Positions 9,685 through 17,485 of a stretch of 64,000 nucleotides of DNA are shown one piece after another; within the stretch, counting starts at the first letter, position 1, and the number at the start of each line of letters is the position of its first letter. A program made the translations under genes and the position numbers. Source of the DNA: Acidimicrobiaceae bacterium. GTDB lineage: Bacteria; Actinomycetota; Acidimicrobiia; Acidimicrobiales; RAAP-2. The stretch is taken from NCBI GenBank assembly GCA_003161575.1, contig PMOE01000022.1, forward strand, positions 1 to 64,000, written 5' to 3'. The notes beneath the pieces were generated by a model. That model ran no database searches. It saw nothing but the letters and a program-made list of their open reading frames with translations, and was not told the origin of the DNA.

Positions 9685-9845
9685 CGGACCTCCTCTCGTT
9701 GTCCCCTCATCGTAACGATTCGGAGCGAACTTGTACTGTCAGGCGAGTCGTACGCAGACGGGGGACTCCCGCCTGGCATGCCACACCATCCCTGGTGGCC
9801 CAGTTCACCGCGTCGGTGGCGCCCTGGCCCTGGCAAAAGGGTCGG

Positions 9846-10527
9846 GTGCTCCCTGGACGACTCCTGGCTACAGCCCTCGTGGCACTTGGCCTGCTTGTGT
9901 CGACCGCTGGGTCATCCGGAGCGGCGATGAACGGTCGGCCGGAGCTCAAGACGGGGGAGGTCTACGGGATCGATGTTGCCTGCTTCCAGGGACAGGTCAA
10001 TTGGTTTCAGGTGGCCGGCGACGGCGTGTCATTTGCTTACATCAAGGCCACGCAAGGCACGACCTATGTCAATCCCTTTTTCAGCACGGACTGGAAAGAG
10101 GCGAAGGCCTACGGTGCCTACCAATTCTTCTCGCTGTGTTCCTCGGGTCTCGCCCAGGCTCAGCCTTTTCTTGCTGCAGTGCCCCGGGACCCTGCGGCCC
10201 TTCCCCCTGCAGTCGACCTCGGATTGAAGGGCATCTGCAACCTCCGGCCGTCTGCTTCGGCCGTCGCGGCCAATGGCCGCTTTCGTGACAGCGATCCAAC
10301 GTTCGACGGGGAAGGCGGCGGTCCTCTATGTAGGACTTGACTTTGCCGCCCGCTATAAGCTCTCGAACATCCGTATCCATCCTTTGTGGCTCCGGCGAGC
10401 GCAACGACCACCTAATCGGTCGGTCGTGATCTGGCAACCGAGGGCCTCGTTTCAGATAAACGGGATCGTAGGTGAGGTCGATCTCGACGTCGGGCGGCGA
10501 CCCACCCTGCGAGCGCTTCGATCATGA
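9846..10527 (+). pseudogene. GH25 lysozyme-like protein, frameshifted
   Basis: The two halves of a glycoside hydrolase family 25 (muramidase) protein lie in different frames. The first half has a signal peptide (LLATALVALGLLVSTAGSSGAA) and the typical GIDVACFQGQVNWFQVAGDGVSFAYIKATQG with the catalytic Asp of the DVS/DVA motif. It runs to LKGICNLRPSASAVAA near 10271, then becomes nonsense and stops at 10340. The continuation AAFVTAIQRSTGKAAVLYVG and WQPRASFQINGIVGEVDLDV, the usual GH25 ending, is in the frame beginning at 10273. One extra base (or two missing) around 10270-10273 explains this. I start at the GTG at 9846 before the signal peptide; the frame is open from 9699. Either a recent pseudogene or a sequencing error. 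Confidence 0.75.
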
Positions 10528-10661
10528 GCGGAATGCGAGAGTGGGGATGAGCGGTACTGCGATCGATCGAGTCCTATCTGTTTCTCCGATAGCGGTGGGC
10601 TTAGCGATTCCGACAAAACAGCACCTGCCCAAAGCGTTCGCCGTCCGGCCCGAAAGCCGCG

Positions 10662-10691
10662 GGTAGTGGCTCATGAAAACGAGCCACTACC
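10662..10691. terminator. Perfect 11-bp inverted repeat hairpin
   Basis: GGTAGTGGCTC is followed by an 8-base loop (ATGAAAAC) and its exact reverse complement GAGCCACTACC. It lies downstream of the GH25 pseudogene and upstream of the membrane-protein pair. It could end transcription or be an operator; there is no T-run. Its outer 8 bases match the ends of the IS1-type transposon at 25945. Confidence 0.45.
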
Positions 10692-10805
10692 AAGCCGTGC
10701 ACCACCCGGCCCCAGGGAATACGATTTCGCTGCCAGGCCTGGCGGGTGCGGGCCTCGAACCACGCCGCATCTTCCTCGATGCCAGGCAGGAAGGAAGGAG
10801 CCTCG

Positions 10806-11462
10806 ATGACCGACACCGTGCTCACGGACACCGGGCCCGACCCGGTCGTCCACTCCGCGGCCGGGCCGGGGGCCGGGACACCGCATGGCGCCCCGGGGCC
10901 GCCGGTGGTCCCCGAGTTCTCGATCGTTCCGGTGCGAGGCCTGCCAATCGTGGCTGCCCTCCTGGCCGGGCTGGTCGCGGCCATCGCCTCGAATTCGCTG
11001 TGGGCGCTGACCTTCTTCCACGTGGGCGGCGGCGGACTGTGGACCAGCATCGACCTGTTCCTCGGTTTGATCATCGGCCCGATCCTCGGGGGCCTCTCGG
11101 TGCAGGCCCGCATTGAGTTCACCACCCGATTCATGCCCAAGATGCTGCTGATCATGCCCACGCTGGTGGCAATGACGCTGGGGGCCGGGTTCCAGCTGGC
11201 CCGTCATGTCGGCAACCTCGACGCCTCGTACCCGCATCACGGATGGCTGGTCGCCTCGTACGTCATCGTCGGGGTCATGGCCGTGATCGCCCTCGGCCTG
11301 CTGGAGCCGGCCAACCTGGCCGTGCTTTTCGAGCTGAAGAAGCCCCGACCCAACGGCGAGCGGATCGGACGGCTGATGAAGATCTTCGTCTACACGGCCG
11401 GGATCACCGGGGTATTGCAGATCGCCACCATCGTGATCATGACCTTCCTGGCTAGTCGATGA
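10806..11462 (+). CDS. Integral membrane protein of unknown function
   Basis: A 218-residue protein with a Pro/Gly-rich N-terminal tail of about 40 residues and five to six hydrophobic segments (LPIVAALLAGLVAAIAS, IDLFLGLIIGPILGGLSV, MLLIMPTLVAMTLGAGF, ASYVIVGVMAVIALGLL, FVYTAGITGVLQIATIVIM). The ATG at 10806 has a strong AAGGAAGGAG site; the longer frame from 10746 is less likely. Its stop overlaps the start of the next gene (ATGA), so the two are translationally coupled and probably form a membrane complex or pathway pair. No family recognised. Confidence 0.7.
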   Translation: MTDTVLTDTGPDPVVHSAAGPGAGTPHGAPGPPVVPEFSIVPVRGLPIVAALLAGLVAAIASNSLWALTFFHVGGGGLWTSIDLFLGLIIGPILGGLSVQARIEFTTRFMPKMLLIMPTLVAMTLGAGFQLARHVGNLDASYPHHGWLVASYVIVGVMAVIALGLLEPANLAVLFELKKPRPNGERIGRLMKIFVYTAGITGVLQIATIVIMTFLASR

Positions 11463-11929
11463 GCACGGCCACCGAGACCACTCCCCCGGGCGCCGGCGGA
11501 TTCGGCGGCCCCGACGAGGCCGACCTCCACCAGGCCGACCTCCCCCCTGTGGCCCGCCTGGCCACACTCACCCTGGCCCTGACGGTGGCCGGTGGGGTCC
11601 TGATGGCCGCGCAGTACGGGAAGACGCACTCGTTCACGGCCCCGACCGTGCTGGCCGCGGCCGCGGGCGTGGTACTTGTGGTCAACGTGGCCCTGCTCGC
11701 CCGGGCAAAGGCCTTCGCCTGGGCGGTCTTCTTCCGGGTGTTCGGTTGGGCGTTGCTGGCCTACCTGGTGGTCGCCGGGATCCTCGAGTTCGTGTTCATC
11801 TACGACCACACCCCCTCCCACCCGCTGGCCCTCTTCAGCGCCATGCTCCTGTTGTTCGCGGTGGACGTGCCGTTGATCCTCGCCTTTTCGGTGGCGCGCT
11901 GGCAGCCGGCGCCAGACACGGCCGTCTGA
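11459..11929 (+). CDS. Four-helix membrane protein, coupled to the upstream gene
   Basis: A 156-residue protein with about four hydrophobic helices (LATLTLALTVAGGVLMAA, VLAAAAGVVLVVNVALLA, RVFGWALLAYLVVAGILEFVF, LFSAMLLLFAVDVPLILAF) after a 30-residue acidic N-terminus. The ATG overlaps the previous stop by four bases, a hallmark of a two-gene operon. No recognisable family; the pairing is the only clue to function. Confidence 0.7.
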   Translation: MSTATETTPPGAGGFGGPDEADLHQADLPPVARLATLTLALTVAGGVLMAAQYGKTHSFTAPTVLAAAAGVVLVVNVALLARAKAFAWAVFFRVFGWALLAYLVVAGILEFVFIYDHTPSHPLALFSAMLLLFAVDVPLILAFSVARWQPAPDTAV

Positions 11930-12419
11930 CCGTTCGACAGAGACTTCCGCTCGTTGGCGATTCACCGACCCTCGGGGCATTGGCTGGGGAATTCACGGCG
12001 GGATGGTAACACCGGACTGGTCAATCACGACTGAATGCAACGTCTGCAGACATTGCTCATGCCTGAGGCGCCGATGCCCCCGAAGTGGAGATCGCGGAGC
12101 CCAATGTAAATCGCCCCTCCCGGTGATCGGAAGCCTCCCGGGCCAACCGAGAGTGGGCTTCAGAGCGTCAGCGAGGCCGCCTATGCAACGGTTGCGCCCA
12201 GGGCTGCTGAGATGTCGTTGATTTCCGCCTGCTCGGATTCGCTGACTTCTTGACCCTGCTCACGGTGAGCCGATGCAACCTTGTGGGCCAGGGATGGGAG
12301 ACCGCGTCACTCTTCCGGCGGTAAGTGGCAGGGGGTCGCTGGTATTCGAGGACACCCTGGTCCGCTCGATGTCGGCATCACCTATGCGCCCAAACATTCG
12401 GACGAGTTCCGGCGCTCCA
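11930..12419. other. Gap without a convincing gene
   Basis: About 490 bp between the membrane-protein pair and a convergent membrane-protein gene. The frames here have atypical composition and no domain. I see no repeat or RNA gene. Confidence 0.4.
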
Positions 12420-12857
12420 TCAAAGCCCTCCCGGATCAAAATTGCCCAGCTGGGCACCGTGGAAAAGCACGAGACAGAGGACGACAAACCCGAACATGAC
12501 AATGGAAAGTGAGAGGACGAGGGTGACCGCCCATCGTCTGGGTGGCGCGGATGACCTCGACACCGCGTGGCGCTCACGAACGTATACCGCCCCGTCGATG
12601 ACACCGAGGACCAGGCTGTACGGCAAAAGCCAGAAGAGCAGTGCAGCCACAATGGATGGGAACACAAAGAAAAACCAGACCAGCGACGAAACATTCACGG
12701 CCAAGTTGAGGCCACCGATCCATGCCGCCCAGATCACCACCGGTCGAGGGCTTCGTAGACCGGGTATCGGTGCTGCATCCATGCGTCCCGGCCCGACGGT
12801 CACAAGACCGACGACGGAGAGCAGTAGGAAAGCGAGGATGAGGGCTGCCTGCACCAC
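12420..12857 (-). CDS. Small integral membrane protein
   Basis: A 145-residue protein with four hydrophobic segments (ALILAFLLLSVVGLVTVG, PVVIWAAWIGGLNLAVNVSSLVWFFFVF, ALLFWLLPYSLVLGVIDGAV and a C-terminal VTLVLSLSIVMFGFVVLCLVLF). GGAGG lies directly before two consecutive GTG codons (12857 and 12854); the second has the better spacing. Function unknown. Confidence 0.6.
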   Translation of the reverse strand: MVQAALILAFLLLSVVGLVTVGPGRMDAAPIPGLRSPRPVVIWAAWIGGLNLAVNVSSLVWFFFVFPSIVAALLFWLLPYSLVLGVIDGAVYVRERHAVSRSSAPPRRWAVTLVLSLSIVMFGFVVLCLVLFHGAQLGNFDPGGL

Positions 12858-12997
12858 GCCTCCAACGCTAGGGCGGAGACCAGTCAGAATGGCGCATATG
12901 CCGGAAACCGAGCGGTACCAAAAGATGCCCCGGTTCCAGTGTTTGCGCTACCGGGAAAGTGAGGTGCATCTGTCTCCTCTCGGATGAGAAATCCCCT

Positions 12998-13270
12998 GTG
13001 CTTCAGCCCACCCTTGTCGTCCTAACTGGCTTGCCAGGCTCCGGAAAGACGAGCCTCGCCCGCGAGATTGCATCCGATTTCGGTACTGCGGTCGTTGGCT
13101 ACGACTGGGTGATGGCAGGCCTCCGGAACTTCCCATCTGTATGCGCAGTAATGCGGCGGCTTGATCGGATCGAGTATCGATCGGTGGGTTGGACGAACAT
13201 GTGGAACCTTGCTCTCGCCCAGCTTCTAGATGGTCGCTCACCGGTCGTTACTTCACTGCTTCGAAGGTGA
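12998..13270 (+). pseudogene. Truncated P-loop kinase / AAA_33-type ATPase
   Basis: About 90 residues from a GTG start. They contain a textbook Walker A (VVLTGLPGSGKTSLAREIA) and the following GYDWVMAGL and QLLDGRSPVVTSLLRR segments of small zeta-toxin-like or nucleotide-kinase-like ATPases. Homologous proteins normally continue for another 70-100 residues with a lid and an Arg finger; this one stops just after the second strand. The truncation point is where the convergent CPT-like gene ends, so the tail was probably lost by rearrangement. An intact but very short protein is less likely. Confidence 0.6.
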
Positions 13271-13923
13271 GTCAGGATTCCACGGGGCGGCACCGATGCT
13301 CTCATGGCTCGGCCACGCTGAGAGTGGCGGAGGTGCCGGAGTTGCATCAGGTGCTCCTTTGATCTGAATCGACCATCGGTGAGCCACGGCATCCGCTATC
13401 AAGTTGGCCGCTGCCGGCAGATCGAGAACTCCCGAGTCGACCTCCACGTCGTACTTCACACCCTTATGTACCGAGGTCGCCTGCTGACGTGCGGTACCCC
13501 AGGATCGGTCGCCTCGCTCTATTTCCCTCGCCGCCGCGATGTCCGGAGCGCATCGCACTCCCACCCAGAACACATCGAGGTCCCGAAGCGCGGCATCCCA
13601 CCGTTCCTGATCCGCAGCACTTTCCAGAGTGACCTCGTCAAGGATGAGGTCAGCGCCGTTACGGGCCAGAGTAGCGACGGCCTCTTGGAAAGCCGAATAG
13701 AGGTCTACAAACCGACTTCCACGATTGATCACTCCTTCATGTACTGAAATGCCCTCAGGCTCCGAGACCATTCCGGCCGGCAACATCCAGAGAAACAAGT
13801 CGATCCCGAGGAGGAGCCAAGGTCCAGTGAGCATTGACTGGAGCTTCCGCCCCAATGTTGTCTGCCTGCACTCGAACCACCGTTGAGAATGAGGACACGA
13901 CCAGGCTGGCGGTTGCTCTGCAT
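13253..13923 (-). pseudogene. Chloramphenicol phosphotransferase-like protein, frameshifted in Walker A
   Basis: A CPT-like (PF07931) kinase split over two frames. The first part, from the ATG at 13923, reads MQSNRQPGRVLILNGGSSAG and then loses frame. The rest (TTLGRKLQSMLTGPWLLLGID, LILDEVTLES, LDVFWVGVRC, REIERGDR, VHKGVKYDVEVDSG) is typical CPT and is open to the stop at 13253. The break lies exactly in the lysine codon of the Walker A loop: AAG appears as AG near 13862-13863, so one inserted A restores GGSSAGKTTLGRKL. CPT enzymes phosphorylate the 3'-OH of chloramphenicol, but many relatives have unknown substrates. Either recently inactivated or a base-call error. Confidence 0.7.
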
Positions 13924-14131
13924 GCTCAACAGGATGCCAGGAACTCCCAGTATAGAGGTTGGCTCCAACCTGGTGGACGGGCATACCCCCTACACTGGCG
14001 GAAGCCGACGACGCGGGTCGCTGAGGCTCCCCCTCCGCGGCCGATGAGAAATCCGATCCCCCTTCGTCTAAGAAGTAACGGCTCCTCGACCAGGGCAATT
14101 GGAGCACGGGGAACCGGCAGGAAGGCTGACG

Positions 14132-14755
14132 ATGGAGAAACCTAGGATTGTACCCGCCGAGGTCTGGCAGCGAGCCCGGGACGAGCTCCTCGAAGCCGAA
14201 AAGGAAGCCACCCGCACGCTCGACGCGATCGCCGCTCAGCGCCGCCGGCTTCCGATGGTGAAGTTCGGGAACAAATACACCTTCGACACGCCGGCCGGCA
14301 AGAAGACCCTGCTCGATCTGTTCGGTGACCAGGTGCAGCTCGCCGTCTACCAGTTCATGGACCTCGGATCCGATGCGTACTGTCCGGGCTGCACCTGGTT
14401 CACGAACAACGTCGCCAACCTGCCTGGGCTGGTGATGTCGGGAGTGGCGTGGGTGACCGTGTCCAACATGCCGCTCGCGCAGATCGAAGAGTACAAGGCG
14501 CAGATGGGATGGACGCTGCCGTTCGTATCGTCGCACGGCATGTCCTTCTCGGAGGATTGCGGCGTCAGTGGGGGCTTCATGCTGAGCATGTTCCTACGGG
14601 ACGGCACCGACGTCTACCGCACTTACTCCGCGACCGCCCGTGGCGTTGACCGGCTCCTCTTCGTCAACAACATTCTCGACGTCGCCCCGTATGGTCGCCA
14701 GGAGGACTGGGAGGACTCCCCGCCCGGCTGGCCGCAGCACCCCACGTATGGGTAG
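14132..14755 (+). CDS. DUF899 family thioredoxin-like protein
   Basis: A 207-residue DUF899-type protein, a predicted thioredoxin-fold dithiol-disulfide oxidoreductase. Recognisable segments are the N-terminal IVPAEVWQRARDELLEAEKE, the R(R)LPMVKFGNKYTFDTPAGK strand, LFGDQVQLAVYQFM, and DAYCPGCTWFTNN with a CxxC pair in place of the thioredoxin active site. The late YSATARGVDRLLFVNNILDVAPYGRQEDWEDSP is strongly family-specific. The ATG at 14132 fits the family length; an upstream in-frame ATG at 14099 is unlikely. Physiological role unknown. Confidence 0.85.
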   Translation: MEKPRIVPAEVWQRARDELLEAEKEATRTLDAIAAQRRRLPMVKFGNKYTFDTPAGKKTLLDLFGDQVQLAVYQFMDLGSDAYCPGCTWFTNNVANLPGLVMSGVAWVTVSNMPLAQIEEYKAQMGWTLPFVSSHGMSFSEDCGVSGGFMLSMFLRDGTDVYRTYSATARGVDRLLFVNNILDVAPYGRQEDWEDSPPGWPQHPTYG

Positions 14756-14884
14756 GTGAGCCATGGCTGTCGCCGCCTCGCCGCAGGGGACGCGGAGGTC
14801 GCCTCATGAGGTGTCAACGGATCGCCCCCACTCGTTGAGAGGGTAGATACGAGAAGTGATCGTCCCCGCGGTGTGGCGGGGCTT

Positions 14885-15223
14885 CTACGAGCAAACCCGG
14901 ACCGGGACGGCACCTAGTCGCGGCGTGATTCGTCTTTCAACCTCGCGTCGGTTCTCGTCGATGGTTTTCGGCGCCCGGCCGCGAGCTTCGATGTGCGTCA
15001 GCCACGCGTCAAGGAGCTGGCCGAAGGTGCGCCCGGCTGCGTCACTCGCGACCGCGATCGGCGATTGACCGGCAAGATCGTGCAATACCTTCCGCGCAGC
15101 TCGTTGACCACCACGGAATATCCGCTCGACCTGGCCACGGTCGGTCATGACCCGCAGGCGCCAGACGCCGGGCACCCGTTCGGTCATGCTGCCGGCTCCG
15201 TAGGCGGCCCTGGACTTCGCCAC
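14885..15223 (-). pseudogene. Tyrosine integrase N-terminal stub
   Basis: A 112-residue fragment holding only the N-terminal DNA-binding parts of a phage-type tyrosine recombinase. It has an arm-like stretch (GVWRLRVMTDRGQVERIFRG) and the core-binding helices (TFGQLLDAWLTHIEARGRAPKTIDENRREVERRI). The catalytic R-H-R-Y domain is missing: the frame ends after PRLGAVPVRVCS. The GTG start has GGAGACC upstream. It sits about 100 bp from the 5' end of tRNA-Ser, a usual integration neighbourhood, so it is probably the relic of an integrated element. Confidence 0.7.
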
Positions 15224-15326
15224 GGCGGTCTCCCTGTAGGCTTTGGCTGCTCCGTTGGCCAGCGATCTAGTGCAACATTAGGGCTGGATTAGGGCGGATG
15301 GAGCCCTGGAATACAAAATACCAGGT

Positions 15327-15415
15327 GGAGAGGTGCGAGAGCGGCCGAATCGGACTCACTGCTAATGAGTTGACCGGGTTACACCGGTCCGAGGGTTCAA
15401 ATCCCTCCCTCTCCG
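15327..15415 (+). tRNA. tRNA-Ser (anticodon GCT)
   Basis: An 89-base class II tRNA. The acceptor GGAGAGG (15327-15333) pairs with CCTCTCC (15408-15414) and the discriminator is G. The anticodon stem ACTCA/TGAGT encloses the loop CTGCTAA with GCT at 15361-15363, reading AGC/AGT serine codons. A long variable arm (GACCGGGTTACACCGGTC) identifies the serine/leucine class, and the T arm is GAGGG-TTCAAAT-CCCTC. CCA is not encoded. Confidence 0.97.
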
Positions 15416-15527
15416 CTGTATGGCCGGCCACGGAACCGGTCGCCGGTATGCCCGGAGTGCCCGAGGATCTGACAGGTCTCGGCGTGCGCCGGCGACAGGC
15501 AGGGACCACCAAGGGGGACACCAACAC

Positions 15528-16913
15528 ATGGGGAACGGCCGGTACTGGCTCCAGACCCTGGGTTGCCCGAAGAATCAGGTCGATTCGGACAAGCTTGTCG
15601 GGCAGCTCGCGGCCGACGGTCTCGAGCCGGCCGGTGCCCCAGGCGAGGCCGACCTCGTCGTTGTCAATACGTGCGCGTTCATCGAGGCGGCCCGCCAGGA
15701 ATCCATCGACACCATTCTCGAGCTGGCCGACGCCCGGCGTCCGGGCGCTCGCTTGGTGGTGACGGGCTGTTTGGCCGAGCGTTCCGGTGCGGAGCTGGCC
15801 GCCGCCCTCCCTGAGATCGATCTCGTGGCGGGCTTTGGCGTGCCTTTGATTTCAGCCCCGGTCGGCGTGCCCGTCGTGTTGCGCACGGGCCGGTCCACCG
15901 ATCCCGCGCCCGGGTCCTCCTTCGATCTCCTCGAGTTAGCCCGCCCGGCGTCCGGCGCGCCGTGGGCGTATGTGAAGGTGGCCGAGGGGTGCGACCGGAT
16001 CTGCGGCTTCTGCGCCATCCCCTCGTTCCGGGGCAAGCAGCGGTCGCGGTCGGTGGCCGACGTGCTCGCCGAGGTGACCACTCTGGCCGAGGGCGACGGA
16101 TCGACGGGTGCCAAAGAAATTGTCCTCGTGGCTCAGGACCTCGCCTCCTACGGCCGCGACCGCTCGGGAGGTCCGGGCCGGCACTCGAGGGGGGGGCCTC
16201 AGCCCATCGTCGAGCTCACTCGGGCGGTGGCCCGCTTGGTCGAACGCACCCGGCTGCTGTATCTCTACCCCTCCGGGCTGACCGACGACCTGATCGACGC
16301 GGTGCTCGGTACCGGGGTGCCCTATTTCGACCTCTCCCTCCAGCACGTGTCCCGAGCACTGCTGGCCCGCATGCGCCGGTGGGGTGACGGCGAGCGCTTT
16401 CTTCACCGCATCGACGACATCCGGCGGGCCGAACCCACCGCGACCTTCCGGTCCTCGTTCATCCTCGGCTACCCCGGGGAGACCGAAGAGGACCAGGACC
16501 AGCTTCTGACATTCCTTCGGGATGCCGAACTCGACTGGGCCGGGTTCTTCTTATTCTCCCCCGAGACCGGGACCCACGCCGTCGGGTTGGACGATCAGGT
16601 GCCGGCTGGCCTCGCCATGGAGCGACTGCGCGAGTGCGCAGAATTGCAGGACCAGATCACCGCCACCCGGCGCGACGCCCTCGTCGGGTCGACCCGAGAG
16701 GTGCTGATCGATTCGAGGGGCGTCGCCCGCACGGTCCACGAGGCACCCGAGATCGACGGGGTCGTCCGTGTCCCCGACTCGATCGGGGTGGGCGAGCTCG
16801 TCGACGTGGTGATCACGGCCTCTCTCGGAACCGACCTTGAGGCGGTTCCGGTGTCTCAGCCAACGAGCCGGGCGGTCGCGGTGACCACGGCGGCTCAGCC
16901 GGGGCCGGGTTGA
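15528..16913 (+). CDS. rimO: Ribosomal protein S12 methylthiotransferase RimO
   Basis: A 461-residue methylthiotransferase of the MiaB/RimO radical-SAM family, which adds a methylthio group to an Asp of ribosomal protein S12. The N-terminal UPF0004 domain carries the auxiliary cluster cysteines C13 (LGCPKN), C49 (NTCAFIE) and C81 (TGCLAER). The radical SAM cluster is C155-x3-C159-x2-C162 (GCDRICGFC), and FILGYPGETEEDQ is also typical. GCPKN with NTCAFIEAARQESID favours RimO over MiaB. The C-terminal TRAM domain follows. ATG 15528 has GGGGGA upstream; the 36 preceding codons overlap the tRNA exit and look non-coding. The stop overlaps pgsA by four bases. Confidence 0.92.
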   Translation: MGNGRYWLQTLGCPKNQVDSDKLVGQLAADGLEPAGAPGEADLVVVNTCAFIEAARQESIDTILELADARRPGARLVVTGCLAERSGAELAAALPEIDLVAGFGVPLISAPVGVPVVLRTGRSTDPAPGSSFDLLELARPASGAPWAYVKVAEGCDRICGFCAIPSFRGKQRSRSVADVLAEVTTLAEGDGSTGAKEIVLVAQDLASYGRDRSGGPGRHSRGGPQPIVELTRAVARLVERTRLLYLYPSGLTDDLIDAVLGTGVPYFDLSLQHVSRALLARMRRWGDGERFLHRIDDIRRAEPTATFRSSFILGYPGETEEDQDQLLTFLRDAELDWAGFFLFSPETGTHAVGLDDQVPAGLAMERLRECAELQDQITATRRDALVGSTREVLIDSRGVARTVHEAPEIDGVVRVPDSIGVGELVDVVITASLGTDLEAVPVSQPTSRAVAVTTAAQPGPG

Positions 16914-17485
16914 TGACCGACATGGCTAAGACCACCACCTTTGGGCCCACGGCCCTTGCCACCCCGGCCAACGCGCTCACCGTGGCCCGTCTGCTGGCCA
17001 CGCCGGTGTTCGTGGCCATGATCGTGGTCCAGGGTGCGACCTGGTGGACCGTGGTGGTCGGTGTGGTGGTGGCGGGCAGTGACGGGGTCGACGGCTGGGT
17101 GGCTCGGCGCCAGGGCACGACCCGGTCGGGGGCCTTCCTTGATCCGCTGGCCGACAAAGCGGTAGTGCTTGGGGCCCTGGTGGCCCTGGCGGCCGAGCAC
17201 CACTTGCCCTGGTTGCCGGTCGGGCTCATCGCAACCCGCGAGGTCACTCTCGTGGCCTACCGTTCGTGGGCCGGTCGGCGCGGGGTCTCGATTCCGGCTC
17301 GGACCTCGGCCAAGGTCAAGACGCTGGTGCAAGACCTGGCCATCGCCACCTGCTTGGTTCCCCCTCTCGCCCACGACCACACCCTCCAACTGGTCGCTAT
17401 CTGGGTAGCCGCCGCGCTGACCGTTGGCACCGGGGCGCAGTATCTGCTCGATGGCCGCCGGGCGCTGCGCAAGGTTCTCCAGTGA
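16910..17485 (+). CDS. pgsA: CDP-diacylglycerol-glycerol-3-phosphate 3-phosphatidyltransferase
   Basis: A 191-residue membrane enzyme of phospholipid synthesis, making phosphatidylglycerol phosphate from CDP-diacylglycerol and glycerol-3-phosphate. The CDP-alcohol phosphotransferase signature is complete: DGVDGWVARRQGTTRSGAFLDPLADK, with its four metal-binding Asp positions. Four or so transmembrane segments surround it. The ATG at 16910 overlaps the rimO stop (ATGA); an alternative ATG lies at 16922. Its own stop overlaps the cinA GTG, so the three genes form one operon. PgsA is preferred over other CDP-alcohol transferases because of the rimO-pgsA-cinA order common in actinobacteria. Confidence 0.9.
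   Translation: MMTDMAKTTTFGPTALATPANALTVARLLATPVFVAMIVVQGATWWTVVVGVVVAGSDGVDGWVARRQGTTRSGAFLDPLADKAVVLGALVALAAEHHLPWLPVGLIATREVTLVAYRSWAGRRGVSIPARTSAKVKTLVQDLAIATCLVPPLAHDHTLQLVAIWVAAALTVGTGAQYLLDGRRALRKVLQ

Noticed and set aside
14810-14900. GC-rich inverted bases near the integrase stub as an attachment site
   Set aside because: No matching second copy of tRNA sequence was seen in the window, so an attachment core cannot be defined.
17266-17481. Upstream extension of cinA
   Set aside because: It overlaps pgsA in another frame; the GTG at 17482 coincides with the pgsA stop and the start of the CinA domain.
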